A stretch of 64,000 nucleotides of DNA, taken from contig NZ_JBHSTQ010000010.1 in the NCBI RefSeq assembly GCF_042660205.1, forward strand, positions 73,569-137,568, read 5' to 3'. The notes beneath the pieces were generated by a model that searched no databases, was not told where the DNA came from, and saw only the letters and a program-made list of their open reading frames with translations. Shown piece by piece: positions 23,384 to 32,093 of the stretch (position 1 is its first letter; each line of letters begins with the position of its first letter). The DNA is from Sporolactobacillus kofuensis. GTDB taxonomy: Bacteria > Bacillota > Bacilli > Bacillales > Sporolactobacillaceae. Both the position numbers and the translations under genes were made by a program.

Positions 23384-25999
23384 TTGAGCCCAAATCGTAA
23401 TCTAACTATTATAGGGACAGTTGCTGCAGCAGCAGCCGTCGCGGCTGTTACAGGAGCGCCTTCACACGCATCTGCAGACACATTTACACCCTACAAAGGA
23501 CAGGCGACCGCGAATTTAAATGTCCGGAGTACACCAAGTACGGACCAACAACAGATTGGCATGTTGAAGAAAAATCAGACTTTTGATGTGATTGGAATAG
23601 ATAAAAAGAGCGAAAAAGGAAATTGGTTGAAGATTAAGTATGAAGGAAAAACCGCCTATGTTGATGGTTATTATGTGACTCATGCGACGACCACAACACC
23701 CCATATGCCCACATTATCCGTTCAATCGGTAGGAAATTATCAAGCGATGACGACTGAGAATTTAAATGTTCGACTTTTACCATCTTTGAAAGGGACAGTG
23801 CTGACCACATTGAAAAAAGGAACGACTGTCACGGTTACGGGAAAGACAACGGATGGTTGGCTTCAGATCAAGTATAGGGATGGATCAGCCTACGTTTCTG
23901 CTGACTTTATAAAAACAGCTGGCACTTCTTCAGTGAATAATTCAACGGTTCGTGCAACAGTGTACACAGGAACGACGACGGACAATTTGAACGTACGGCA
24001 AGGATCCTCAACCTCAACCAAAGTGCTGACAACCTTGAAAAAAGGAAGCAGTGTAGAAGTTGTGGGGACGAGCGGCAGCTGGTTGAAAATTAAGTATAAT
24101 GGCGGAACGGCCTATGTCTCGGGAAGCTATGTGAAGAAGGCAGGAAGCAGTTCAACCGGAATGGGAAGCAGTAACGCACCGGTACTGTACACGGGAACGA
24201 CAACAGATAACTTGAACGTACGGCAAGGGGCCTCAACCTCAACCAAAGTGCTGACAACCTTGAAAAAAGGAAGCAGTGTAGAAGTTGTGGGGACGAGCGG
24301 CAGCTGGTTGAAAATTAAGTATAATGGCGGAACGGCCTATGTCTCGGGAAGCTATGTGAAAAAGGCAGGAAGCAGTTCAACCGGAACGGGAAGCAGTAAC
24401 GCACCGGTACTGTACACGGGAACGACAACAGACAATTTGAACGTACGGCAAGGATCCTCAACCTCAACCAAAGTGCTGACAACCTTGAAAAAAGGAAGCA
24501 GTGTAGAAGTTGTGGGGACGAGCGGCAACTGGTTGAAAATTAAGTATAACGGTGGAACGGCCTATGTCTCGGAAAGCTATGTGAAAAAGGCAGGAAGCAG
24601 TTCAACCGGAACGGGAAGCAGTAACGCACCGGTACTGTACACGGGAACGACGACAGATAACTTGAACGTGCGACAAGGATCCTCAACCGCGACCAAAGTG
24701 CTGACGACTTTGAAAAAAGGAAGCAGTGTAGAAGTTGTAGGGACGAGTGGCAGCTGGTTGAAGATTAACTATAACGGTGGAACGGCCTATGTCTCGGAAA
24801 GCTATGTGAAAAAGGCAGGAAGCAGTTCAACCGGAACGGGAAGCAGTAACGCACCGGTACTGTACACGGGAACGACGACAGATAACTTGAACGTGCGACA
24901 AGGATCCTCAACCGCGGCCAAAGTGCTGACAACCTTGAAAAAAGGAAGCAGTGTAGAAGTTGTAGGGACGAGTGGCAGCTGGTTGAAGATTAACTATAAC
25001 GGCGGAACGGCCTATGTCTCGGGAAGCTATGTTTCCAAACCGGGGAGTGAAGGAACAACAGACGGCAACTCAGATAGCTCCTCCGGTTCTTCATCAGAGA
25101 CAAAGAAAATGGGGCTCATCACAACTGGGGTTAATTTCCGTCAAGGAGCCGGCACTTCTTATCAAACTTATGGAGTGCTGAATGCAGGAACATTGGTGGA
25201 AATTCTCGCTGATGCACCTGAAGGATGGGTTAAAGTAAGCTATAACGGTAAAGACGGTTATATTTACGGACAATACGTGAAAGATGAAACGACGACCACG
25301 ATCAAAGAAGGCAACGCCGCTTATGTCACGACCAAATACCCAATTTCCTTTGGACAGGCATTGGCGAAAGAGCAGAAAGTAAATGGCAGTTCAAGTCTGG
25401 CTTACTACCTGAACCCAAAGAACTTTACCAAAAGCAGTATTGAATACTATCAATTCCTTCAAATCTCATCCCTGGCGAATCTCTCGTTAAATGATGTAAA
25501 CGCAATGTTGAGCGGCAAGGGCATTCTGTCTGGTCAAGGCGCTGCATTTATTCAAGCAGCCAAAGATTATAAAGTTAACGAAGTGTATCTCGTTTCACAT
25601 GCATTGCTTGAAACAGGTAACGGAGTATCGATACTGGCAAACGGTCAAAATTACAATGGCGTAAAGGTTTACAACATGTTCGGGATTGGCGCGTACGATG
25701 GCAGTGCGAATAAGAGTGGTGCCGCTTATGCATACAAGCATGGTTGGACCAGCCCAGCAAAGGCTATCGAAGGAGGAGCAGAGTGGATTGCGGCAAATTA
25801 CATCTACAACTCCACCTATCGGCAAGATACACTTTATAAGATGCGTTGGAATCCTGATGCACTCATTATGGGAAGTGCGGCTCATCAGTACGCAACCGAT
25901 GTCGGATGGGCAGTCAAGCAGACCCAGAATTTTGAAAAAATGTATGCCATTCTTTCTAAGTACAATCTCGTATTTGATGTTCCCGAGTATGCAAACTGA
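23384..25999 (+). CDS. Secreted autolysin: eight SH3b domains plus C-terminal glucosaminidase
   Basis: An 871-residue exported cell-wall hydrolase. A signal peptide (residues 1-31, cleavage near ASA-DTF) is followed by SH3b wall-binding domains: two divergent ones (about 36-95 and 118-180), five nearly identical 75-residue units from residue 193 to about 555 (each with TTTDNLNVRQG, LTTLKKGSSVEVVGTSG and GGTAYVS), and an eighth (about 575-635). The C-terminal 220 residues are an endo-beta-N-acetylglucosaminidase domain (GH73/LytD-like) with AAFIQAAKDYKVNEVYLVSH, the catalytic glutamate in ALLETGNG and NMFGIGAYDGSA. The start is TTG, six bases after GGGGGTGG. It probably functions in cell separation or wall turnover. 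Confidence 0.94.
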   Translation: MSPNRNLTIIGTVAAAAAVAAVTGAPSHASADTFTPYKGQATANLNVRSTPSTDQQQIGMLKKNQTFDVIGIDKKSEKGNWLKIKYEGKTAYVDGYYVTHATTTTPHMPTLSVQSVGNYQAMTTENLNVRLLPSLKGTVLTTLKKGTTVTVTGKTTDGWLQIKYRDGSAYVSADFIKTAGTSSVNNSTVRATVYTGTTTDNLNVRQGSSTSTKVLTTLKKGSSVEVVGTSGSWLKIKYNGGTAYVSGSYVKKAGSSSTGMGSSNAPVLYTGTTTDNLNVRQGASTSTKVLTTLKKGSSVEVVGTSGSWLKIKYNGGTAYVSGSYVKKAGSSSTGTGSSNAPVLYTGTTTDNLNVRQGSSTSTKVLTTLKKGSSVEVVGTSGNWLKIKYNGGTAYVSESYVKKAGSSSTGTGSSNAPVLYTGTTTDNLNVRQGSSTATKVLTTLKKGSSVEVVGTSGSWLKINYNGGTAYVSESYVKKAGSSSTGTGSSNAPVLYTGTTTDNLNVRQGSSTAAKVLTTLKKGSSVEVVGTSGSWLKINYNGGTAYVSGSYVSKPGSEGTTDGNSDSSSGSSSETKKMGLITTGVNFRQGAGTSYQTYGVLNAGTLVEILADAPEGWVKVSYNGKDGYIYGQYVKDETTTTIKEGNAAYVTTKYPISFGQALAKEQKVNGSSSLAYYLNPKNFTKSSIEYYQFLQISSLANLSLNDVNAMLSGKGILSGQGAAFIQAAKDYKVNEVYLVSHALLETGNGVSILANGQNYNGVKVYNMFGIGAYDGSANKSGAAYAYKHGWTSPAKAIEGGAEWIAANYIYNSTYRQDTLYKMRWNPDALIMGSAAHQYATDVGWAVKQTQNFEKMYAILSKYNLVFDVPEYAN
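23961..25049 (+). repeat. Five tandem 225-bp repeats encoding SH3b domains
   Basis: Units begin at 23961, 24186, 24411, 24636 and 24861, exactly 225 bases apart (75 codons), each starting TGTACAC(A/G)GGAACGAC. The fifth unit diverges at its 3' linker. The near-identity at the DNA level, including synonymous sites, indicates recent duplication or gene conversion, and copy-number change would stay in frame. Confidence 0.95.
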
Positions 26000-26021
26000 T
26001 CGATGCGCTACCAATGTAAAT

Positions 26022-26063
26022 AAAAAGGTTCGAAGAGCAATTATCTTCTCTTCGAACCTTTTT
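26022..26063. terminator. Bidirectional terminator between autolysin and uppP
   Basis: AAAAAGGTTCGAAGAG (26022-26037) pairs with CTCTTCGAACCTTTTT (26048-26063) around a ten-base loop. A- and T-runs on both sides suit both convergent genes. Confidence 0.92.
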
Positions 26064-26139
26064 CTATTCCATTACTTTTTTTAAACCAACATCCAGCTCA
26101 TGAAATGAGACACCAAGGTCATTGCTATGAGAGGATTCA

Positions 26140-26940
26140 TTAGAGTAACAGGAAGAGCGCGAAAGCTATGGCCAAAATAAAACGGTAAATGGCGAACGGA
26201 ACTAACGTAAAACGTCTCAATAATTTAAGGAAGAAGACAATGGCAAACATCGCAACGATAAATGCTGTGATAAAACCTGTAGCGAATAACGGAATATCAC
26301 TGACATGAAGAAAGCTAAGACTTTGCACGAAATCAAGCCCGCTTGCGCCTATCATCATTGGAACGGCAAGAATAAATGAGAATTCTGCCGCTGTTTTTCT
26401 TTCAACACCGGCAATAAGCCCACCCGCAATCGTAGAACCGGAGCGAGAGAAACCGGACCAAAGTGACAAACATTGAAAGAGTCCGATCACGAAAGCTTGT
26501 TTGTAGGAAAGCTCTTTCGTACCGCTATACGTATGCTTTTTGGCAATACGTTCGGCAATGATCATCAAAATACCACCGACAACGAGGGCAATCAGTACAC
26601 TTTTAGGCGAAAACAAGTATTCTTTGATAAAGTCGCGCAATAGAAATCCAAGGATGATGGCAGGGATACCCGCGACAATAATATGCAGTAGATTCAAATG
26701 CTCCGGACCACTTTTCGGTTCGTTACGATACAGTCCGAAAAGACTCCATAATCTTTTCCAGTAAAGTACAACGACAGCCATAATTGAGCCTAATTGAATA
26801 ATAACTTCGAAGGTTTTCGCTCGATCACCGGTGAAGTGAAGTAAATCAGCGGCAAGGATCAAATGTCCTGTAGAAGAAACAGGGGCGAATTCAGTCAACC
26901 CTTCAACTGCACCAAGGATGATCGCAATCAATTGTTCCAT
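26140..26940 (-). CDS. uppP: Undecaprenyl-diphosphatase (bacitracin resistance protein)
   Basis: Dephosphorylates undecaprenyl pyrophosphate at the membrane so that the lipid carrier can be reused in peptidoglycan and wall polymer synthesis. The 266-residue polytopic protein has the BacA/UppP motif 1 (E13-G-L-T-E17-F-A-P-V-S-S-T-G-H26) and motif 2 SGFSRSGSTIAGGL, which together form the active site. ATG 26940 begins the canonical MEQLIAIILGAVEGLTE; a longer frame to 26988 lacks a ribosome-binding site. It is a single minus-strand gene. Confidence 0.96.
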   Translation of the reverse strand: MEQLIAIILGAVEGLTEFAPVSSTGHLILAADLLHFTGDRAKTFEVIIQLGSIMAVVVLYWKRLWSLFGLYRNEPKSGPEHLNLLHIIVAGIPAIILGFLLRDFIKEYLFSPKSVLIALVVGGILMIIAERIAKKHTYSGTKELSYKQAFVIGLFQCLSLWSGFSRSGSTIAGGLIAGVERKTAAEFSFILAVPMMIGASGLDFVQSLSFLHVSDIPLFATGFITAFIVAMFAIVFFLKLLRRFTLVPFAIYRFILAIAFALFLLL

Positions 26941-27103
26941 AAAGTCATTCACCAACCTAAATCTTAAGTATTTTCGTTCTTCAAACAAGCTTTATCATTA
27001 TAGCATATTCATCTTTCTCAACTTTAATCTAGTAAAAATACAATAGATTAAATTTTTCTCATCAAGTAAAAGGTATAAATTTTTTTGTGTAAAAATGTAG
27101 CGG

Positions 27104-27186
27104 AGATGTGAGACGCCTGCGGCAAGCGAGCAATCGAAGCTAATTCGATGCAAGATCAAGGACCGTGCGTTTTTTTGCCCGGTTTT
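27104..27186 (+). repeat. Dispersed GCGAGAC-type repeat, copy E (internally deleted)
   Basis: GTGAGACGCCTGCGGCAAGC, then GAGCAATCGAAG, then AAGGACCGTGC...GCCCGGTTTTTC. It joins the 5' and 3' blocks of copies A and B directly, with the middle missing. The closing hairpin is imperfect (ACCGTGC with GCCCGGT around a T-rich loop). It lies in the 340-base gap between uppP and the arginine promoter; nothing else was identified there. Confidence 0.65.
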
Positions 27187-27280
27187 TCTTATCATAGAGA
27201 AATGTCTCTGATTGTGACTAGACATACAAACAATAAATAGAGAATAAATGTAATTTTAGAAAACAAATTTCAAATTAGGG

Positions 27281-27308
27281 TTGACTTATGTGATCAGCAA
27301 GGTATAAT
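27281..27308 (+). promoter_or_regulatory. Sigma-A promoter of the arginine operon
   Basis: TTGACT (27281-27286), 16-base spacer, TATAAT (27303-27308). Transcription would begin near 27315, at the start of the T-box leader. Confidence 0.85.
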
Positions 27309-27315
27309 AAAAGTC

Positions 27316-27671
27316 ACACAAGTTAGAAATAACTGAAATGGAAGTTAATAGCCAGTGAAGAAGAGAGTAACAGTGAAGGACTGCTCAAGCGAGCCGGGTT
27401 GATGGAAGCCGGTGTAGCCAAATCTGTGAAACGCACTTCTGAGGTGACGGCCTGAAAATAGTAGGGTTGTCCGGGAACTCCCGTTACAGAGTCTTAAGCA
27501 GATTCCCCATTTTGAACAGAGGTTCAAAAAGAAGGATAAATGGCCGATACACAATTGTTTTGGAGTCGGAATTTAGTACCTTTGATGAGGGAATAACCAG
27601 AGTGGTACCGCGGGCAAAGTGAACAACGCTCGTCTCTTTTCTATCGAAAAGAGGCGGGCGTATTTTATTTT
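27316..27671 (+). promoter_or_regulatory. T-box leader, arginine specific (CGC specifier)
   Basis: A tRNA-sensing leader upstream of argC. The invariant T-box AGAGTGGTACCGCGG is at 27597-27611. Stem I features (AGAGAGTAACAG, GCCGGTGTAGCC) precede the specifier region GTGAAA-CGC-ACTTCTGAGG, in which CGC (27432-27434) is an arginine codon followed by the usual purine. The terminator is a 15-pair stem, CGCTCGTCTCTTTTC (27627-27641) with GAAAAGAGGCGGGCG (27646-27660), then TATTTTATTTT. Uncharged arginine tRNA should pair with the specifier and T-box and allow read-through into the operon. Confidence 0.94.
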
Positions 27672-27785
27672 CTATTGCCCGGATGAACATGTAGTGGAGT
27701 GCCGCTATACATTAATAGTTTATCTATCTGAAGTGTTAATGCGGTGATTTGTGAAATAATTGTTGCTAAATTGGAGGCTTTACAG

Positions 27786-28823
27786 GTGAAAGCAGGTATT
27801 GTAGGAGCAAATGGATATAGCGGCATTGAATTGATTCGGTTGCTGCTGAACCATCCGCAGATCAAATTGGAGATGCTGATTTCTCATTCGACGAATGGAG
27901 AGAACATACAGGATATTTATCCACATCTCACAGGAGTCATTGAAAAGACCTTAGAAGATTTTGACGCGGATGAACTGGCAGACAGGACGGATGTAGTATT
28001 CTTTGCCACTCCTGCAGGTGTCAGCAAAGATTTGCTTCCTGAGTGCTTAAAGCGTGGTCTTATCTGTATCGATCTCTCAGGCGACTTTAGATTGAATGAA
28101 GCTCAGGAATATACCGATTGGTATCACAATCAACCGGCAGACCCAACGCTCCTAAATGATGCAATTTACGGATTGGCGGAAATTAACCGCAAACAAATTG
28201 AAGGTGCGAGGTTCATCGCAAATCCAGGATGTTACCCAACCGCAACCCTGCTCGGATTAGCGCCTGTTCTGACGCATGACTTTATTGATCTAAATTCAAT
28301 TATCATCGATGGAAAATCAGGTGTTTCCGGTTCCGGGAAAAAAGCTATTACCGGAAATCTTTTTAGTGAAGTTAACGAGAATGTGAAAGCATACAAACTT
28401 GGACAGCATCAGCATACCCCGGAAATTGAACAGACCATTGCACAAATCAGCGGTGAGAAACATCCAATTACATTTACAACGCATCTTGTCCCTATGACTC
28501 GGGGGCTGATGTGTACGATCTATGCCACTTTGGATCAGGGATTCTCAACTCGAGAACTTTTAGATCATTACGAAAAATTTTACGAAAAATCACCTTTCGT
28601 TCGAATAAGGCCCCTGGGTACTTGGCCATCAACTAAAGAAGTACTTGGCTCAAATTTCTGTGATATCGGGCTAAATGTTGACGGAAGGACGAGACGCTTA
28701 ACCATTATTTCAGTAATCGATAATGTGGTTAAAGGTGCAGCAGGCCAGGCCGTACAGAACTTGAATATTATTAAGGGCTGGGATGAACAAACAGGGCTTT
28801 CGTTCACCCCGATCTATCCGTGA
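27786..28823 (+). CDS. argC: N-acetyl-gamma-glutamyl-phosphate reductase
   Basis: Third step of arginine synthesis: NADPH-dependent reduction of N-acetylglutamyl phosphate to the semialdehyde. The dinucleotide motif GIVGANGYSGIELIRLL opens the protein, and the catalytic cysteine lies in ANPGCYPTA; LVPMTRGLMCTIYA is also diagnostic. GTG 27786 is preferred, eight bases after TTGGAGG (27771-27777), giving 345 residues as in B. subtilis; a longer frame from 27744 has no ribosome-binding site. It is the first gene of the T-box-controlled arginine operon. Confidence 0.97.
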   Translation: MKAGIVGANGYSGIELIRLLLNHPQIKLEMLISHSTNGENIQDIYPHLTGVIEKTLEDFDADELADRTDVVFFATPAGVSKDLLPECLKRGLICIDLSGDFRLNEAQEYTDWYHNQPADPTLLNDAIYGLAEINRKQIEGARFIANPGCYPTATLLGLAPVLTHDFIDLNSIIIDGKSGVSGSGKKAITGNLFSEVNENVKAYKLGQHQHTPEIEQTIAQISGEKHPITFTTHLVPMTRGLMCTIYATLDQGFSTRELLDHYEKFYEKSPFVRIRPLGTWPSTKEVLGSNFCDIGLNVDGRTRRLTIISVIDNVVKGAAGQAVQNLNIIKGWDEQTGLSFTPIYP

Positions 28824-28833
28824 GAGGGTGACG

Positions 28834-30063
28834 ATGATGGAAGAAACAATGATCAATCATGCAACATTTATTCAGATAGAGGACGGAAGTGTTGGTACGC
28901 CAAAAGGGTATAAAACCGGAGGGCAGCACATAGGATTACGAACCAAACTTCCGGATATGGGATGGATCTATTCAGAAGTCCCTGCATCTGCTGCCGGCGT
29001 GTATACAACAAACTTGTTTCAGGCCGCTCCGCTTCAAGTGACGAAAGCGAGTATCGCTGAGCAACAGAAACTTCAAGCAATATTAGTGAACACGGTGAGT
29101 GCAAATTCATGTACTGGGCAACAGGGCATTGATAATGCGTATACAACGAGAAAGTGGATGGCTGAACATTTAGGGATCTCTGATCACCTTGTTGGGGTTG
29201 CTTCAACCGGTGTAATCGGTCTGCAGTTGGCGATGGATAAGATGAAGCATGGGATTGATCAGATCACATTGGATCTTCCGAAAGCTCCATTTGAAAAGGC
29301 AATTTTGACAACAGATACGAAAACAAAACATCTTGCCGTTCAATTTGAAATTGACGGACAGAACGTGACGATCGGCGGTGCTTGTAAAGGTTCAGGCATG
29401 ATCCACCCGAACATGGCGACAATGCTCGGCTTTGTGACAACCGATGCGGCAGTGGAGCCGGATGAATTGAAACAAGCGCTAAAAGCAGTGGTTGACAAGA
29501 CTTTTAACCGGATCACTGTGGATGGCGATACAAGTACCAACGATATGGTACTTGTTCTTGCCAACGGTCTTGCCGCAAACAAACCATTAAGTGCACAGCA
29601 TCCGCAGTGGCCGGTCTTTGTAAAAGGTTTGGAAATGGTGTGCCAAGGTCTTGCAAAGTATATCGCTGCAGATGGTGAAGGAGCAACGAAATTGATTGAG
29701 GTGCAAGTGAGTGGTGCAAAAGATGATCACTCTGCTGAAGTCATCAGTAAATCAATTATCGGCTCGAGCCTAGTTAAGACGGCAGTCTTCGGAAGCGACG
29801 CAAACTGGGGCAGAGTGATCTGTGCAATGGGTTACAGCGGAGAGTCTTTCGATACAAATAAAGTATCCATGGCTCTCGGCGATATCGTCCTTTTTCAAAA
29901 CGGTATGCCCGTTGATTTTGACGAAGAGCAAGCAATCAAGTATTTGAATGGCCATAACGTTGTGATTAAGGCAATGCTTGGCGAAGGCAATGGCAAAGCG
30001 GTTGCCTGGGGATGCGACCTCACTTATAACTACGTGAAAATAAATGCATCGTACCGTTCGTGA
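28834..30063 (+). CDS. argJ: Bifunctional glutamate N-acetyltransferase / ornithine acetyltransferase
   Basis: Recycles the acetyl group from N-acetylornithine to glutamate (and may use acetyl-CoA for the first step), making the pathway cyclic; no argA or argE is present in the operon, which fits. The 409-residue precursor contains the self-cleavage site HPNMA-TMLGF, with T196 becoming the catalytic N-terminal residue, and the oxyanion region in VASTGVIG. The usual NSGNANACTG motif is altered to NTVSANSCTG. ATG 28834 lies ten bases after the argC stop (28821-28823), within reach of GAGGG. Confidence 0.96.
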   Translation: MMEETMINHATFIQIEDGSVGTPKGYKTGGQHIGLRTKLPDMGWIYSEVPASAAGVYTTNLFQAAPLQVTKASIAEQQKLQAILVNTVSANSCTGQQGIDNAYTTRKWMAEHLGISDHLVGVASTGVIGLQLAMDKMKHGIDQITLDLPKAPFEKAILTTDTKTKHLAVQFEIDGQNVTIGGACKGSGMIHPNMATMLGFVTTDAAVEPDELKQALKAVVDKTFNRITVDGDTSTNDMVLVLANGLAANKPLSAQHPQWPVFVKGLEMVCQGLAKYIAADGEGATKLIEVQVSGAKDDHSAEVISKSIIGSSLVKTAVFGSDANWGRVICAMGYSGESFDTNKVSMALGDIVLFQNGMPVDFDEEQAIKYLNGHNVVIKAMLGEGNGKAVAWGCDLTYNYVKINASYRS

Positions 30064-30089
30064 GCAACTACATGATGAGGAGGATGACA

Positions 30090-30893
30090 ATGAATCGCTA
30101 TCTTGTGATTAAATGCGGAGGCAGCGTCTTTGAGAAATTAACCCCTGCCTTTTTCAAAAGCATACAAACCATTCAGGCGGAAGGTGAATGGTTGCCGGTT
30201 ATTGTGCATGGCGGTGGTCCGGCTATTTCACAGATGCTGAATAAATTGGCAATCCCAACCGTTTTTCACCATGGACTCCGGGTAACCACACAGGAAGTAC
30301 TTGATGTTGCAGAAATGGTACTGAGCGGAACGATGAACAAACAGCTCGTATCGCAGATCAATGTCTCCGGTGGTAAAGCCATTGGATTGAGCGGCATCGA
30401 TGGCGGGTTGTTCAAAGCAAAACCAATTGCATTGTCCACGTTGGGATTTGTTGGAGAAATCACAGCGGTGGATCCAGGAATCATTCAATTCCTTTGTGAA
30501 CAAGGACTCATTCCAGTGATCTCTCCAATCTCCATGGACGAGAACGGACAACATTATAACATTAATGCTGATCAGGGAGCCGCTGCGATTGCATCGGCAC
30601 TGAATGGAAAACTTTGTTTTATAAGTGATGTTCCCGGTATATTGGTTGAGAAAAACGGTGAACTAACGGCTTTGAAACAGGTATCTGATTTGGAAATTGA
30701 GAGACTCATTAAGATGAAACAAATCAGTGGCGGCATGATTCCAAAAGCGAAAGCAGCTGTGGACAGCTTAAAACAAAATGTTCAAGAAGTTGTTATTGTG
30801 AATGGCATGATGCCGGAATGCTTGATTGACTATACAAAAGGCGTCGAAGTTGGTACGAAAATATTTCTAGAGGAGGAAGCACTTCATGCTTGA
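30090..30893 (+). CDS. argB: Acetylglutamate kinase
   Basis: Phosphorylates N-acetylglutamate with ATP, the usual control point of arginine synthesis. The amino-acid-kinase fold shows KCGGSVFEKL at the N-terminus, VIVHGGGPAIS for substrate phosphate, GLSGIDGGL and NINADQGAAAIASALNGKL with the catalytic DxxA(A)A region, and ISGGMIPKAKAAVDSLK at the end. GAGGAGG (30077-30083) sits six bases before ATG 30090, giving 267 residues; the in-frame GTG at 30060 overlaps the argJ end and is rejected. It overlaps argD by eight bases. Confidence 0.97.
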   Translation: MNRYLVIKCGGSVFEKLTPAFFKSIQTIQAEGEWLPVIVHGGGPAISQMLNKLAIPTVFHHGLRVTTQEVLDVAEMVLSGTMNKQLVSQINVSGGKAIGLSGIDGGLFKAKPIALSTLGFVGEITAVDPGIIQFLCEQGLIPVISPISMDENGQHYNINADQGAAAIASALNGKLCFISDVPGILVEKNGELTALKQVSDLEIERLIKMKQISGGMIPKAKAAVDSLKQNVQEVVIVNGMMPECLIDYTKGVEVGTKIFLEEEALHA

Positions 30894-32082
30894 GACAAAA
30901 TCAGAGCACGTTGCACCCGTGATGGCCGCTTATGGACGGTTCCCCATTACAATCGAAAAAGGTAAAGGCAGTTATGTTTGGGACAGTGAAGGTACAAAAT
31001 ATCTTGATTTTACAGCTGGTATTGCAGTTCTTGCACTCGGTCATGTGCCGGATGCCGTTGAGGAAGCATTGAAAAAACAATTGGATACACTTTGGCACTG
31101 CTCTAATCTGTATCACATTGAATCACAAGAGAAATTGGCTGCCATGCTCACCGAACATTCATGCTGTGATCAAGTCTTTTTCTGCAACAGCGGTGCGGAA
31201 GCAAATGAAGGTGCAATCAAATTGGCACGCCGTTATGCTAATCTTGTTTTGCACAAACCAGAAGGACATATTGTGACCTTTAATCATTCCTTCCATGGGC
31301 GTACATTAGCGACGATGACAGCTACTGCACAGGAGAAAATTCAAAGTGGGTTTGGTCCACTGGTCCCCGGATTTAAATACCTTCCTTATAATACGGATTC
31401 ATCAGTGCAGGCGATAAAAGAGGATTCAGAATGTATTGGTGTGATGCTGGAGATGGTTCAAGGTGAAGGAGGCGTCATTCCGGCAGACAAGACTTGGGCA
31501 CAGAACCTTGCGGCAGTTTGCAAAGAAAAAGGAATTCCGTTAATTGTCGATGAAGTGCAGACAGGAATTGGTCGAACAGGTACGCTCTTCGCCTATGAAC
31601 ACTATGGCATTGAACCGGACATTTTGACAGTAGCCAAAGCACTTGGTTCAGGAATTCCAATTGGTGCATTTCTCGCCAAAAAACAAATCTCTCAATTGTT
31701 CACACCGGGTACGCATGGTTCCACATTCGGCGGAAATCCTTTTTCAACCGCAGCCGGTGTGGCGACACTTGAAGCTTTTGAAAAGCAAGATGTGCTGGCA
31801 AAATGTACAGCAAACGCCAACGATTTAACGATGAAATTGAACGAGATTAAAGAGAAGTATCCAGATCAGATCAAATCCGTTCGAGGTCTTGGACTCTTGA
31901 TTGGTGTAGAGACTGCTGCACCGGCAATTTCAATTGTGAATGAGCTGCGAGAAAACTATCAGGTACTCATTTTGACTGCCGGAAAGCACGTGTTGCGTAT
32001 TTTGCCACCGCTTGTTACAAATGAATCGGAAATTGATGCATTTATCGCTGCTTTTACTAATGTTTTAATCGAACACGCATAA
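30886..32082 (+). CDS. argD: Acetylornithine aminotransferase
   Basis: PLP enzyme forming N-acetylornithine from the semialdehyde and glutamate. The 398-residue protein has YVWDSEGTKYLDFTAGIAV, the phosphate-binding NSGAEANEGAIKLAR, FHGRTLATMTATAQ, DEVQTGIGRTGTLFAYEHYG and the PLP lysine in TVAKALGSGIPIGA. It is paralogous to the GabT-like enzyme at 14.5-15.9 kb but has the ArgD-type IGRTG/GTHGSTFGGNP pattern. GAGGAGG precedes ATG 30886, which overlaps the argB stop, so translation is coupled. Confidence 0.97.
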   Translation: MLETKSEHVAPVMAAYGRFPITIEKGKGSYVWDSEGTKYLDFTAGIAVLALGHVPDAVEEALKKQLDTLWHCSNLYHIESQEKLAAMLTEHSCCDQVFFCNSGAEANEGAIKLARRYANLVLHKPEGHIVTFNHSFHGRTLATMTATAQEKIQSGFGPLVPGFKYLPYNTDSSVQAIKEDSECIGVMLEMVQGEGGVIPADKTWAQNLAAVCKEKGIPLIVDEVQTGIGRTGTLFAYEHYGIEPDILTVAKALGSGIPIGAFLAKKQISQLFTPGTHGSTFGGNPFSTAAGVATLEAFEKQDVLAKCTANANDLTMKLNEIKEKYPDQIKSVRGLGLLIGVETAAPAISIVNELRENYQVLILTAGKHVLRILPPLVTNESEIDAFIAAFTNVLIEHA

Positions 32083-32093
32083 GGAGGCGGCAG

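Noticed and set aside
23961..25049. CRISPR array
   Set aside because: The regular spacing is 225 bases within one open reading frame encoding SH3b domains; there are no short repeats with unique spacers.
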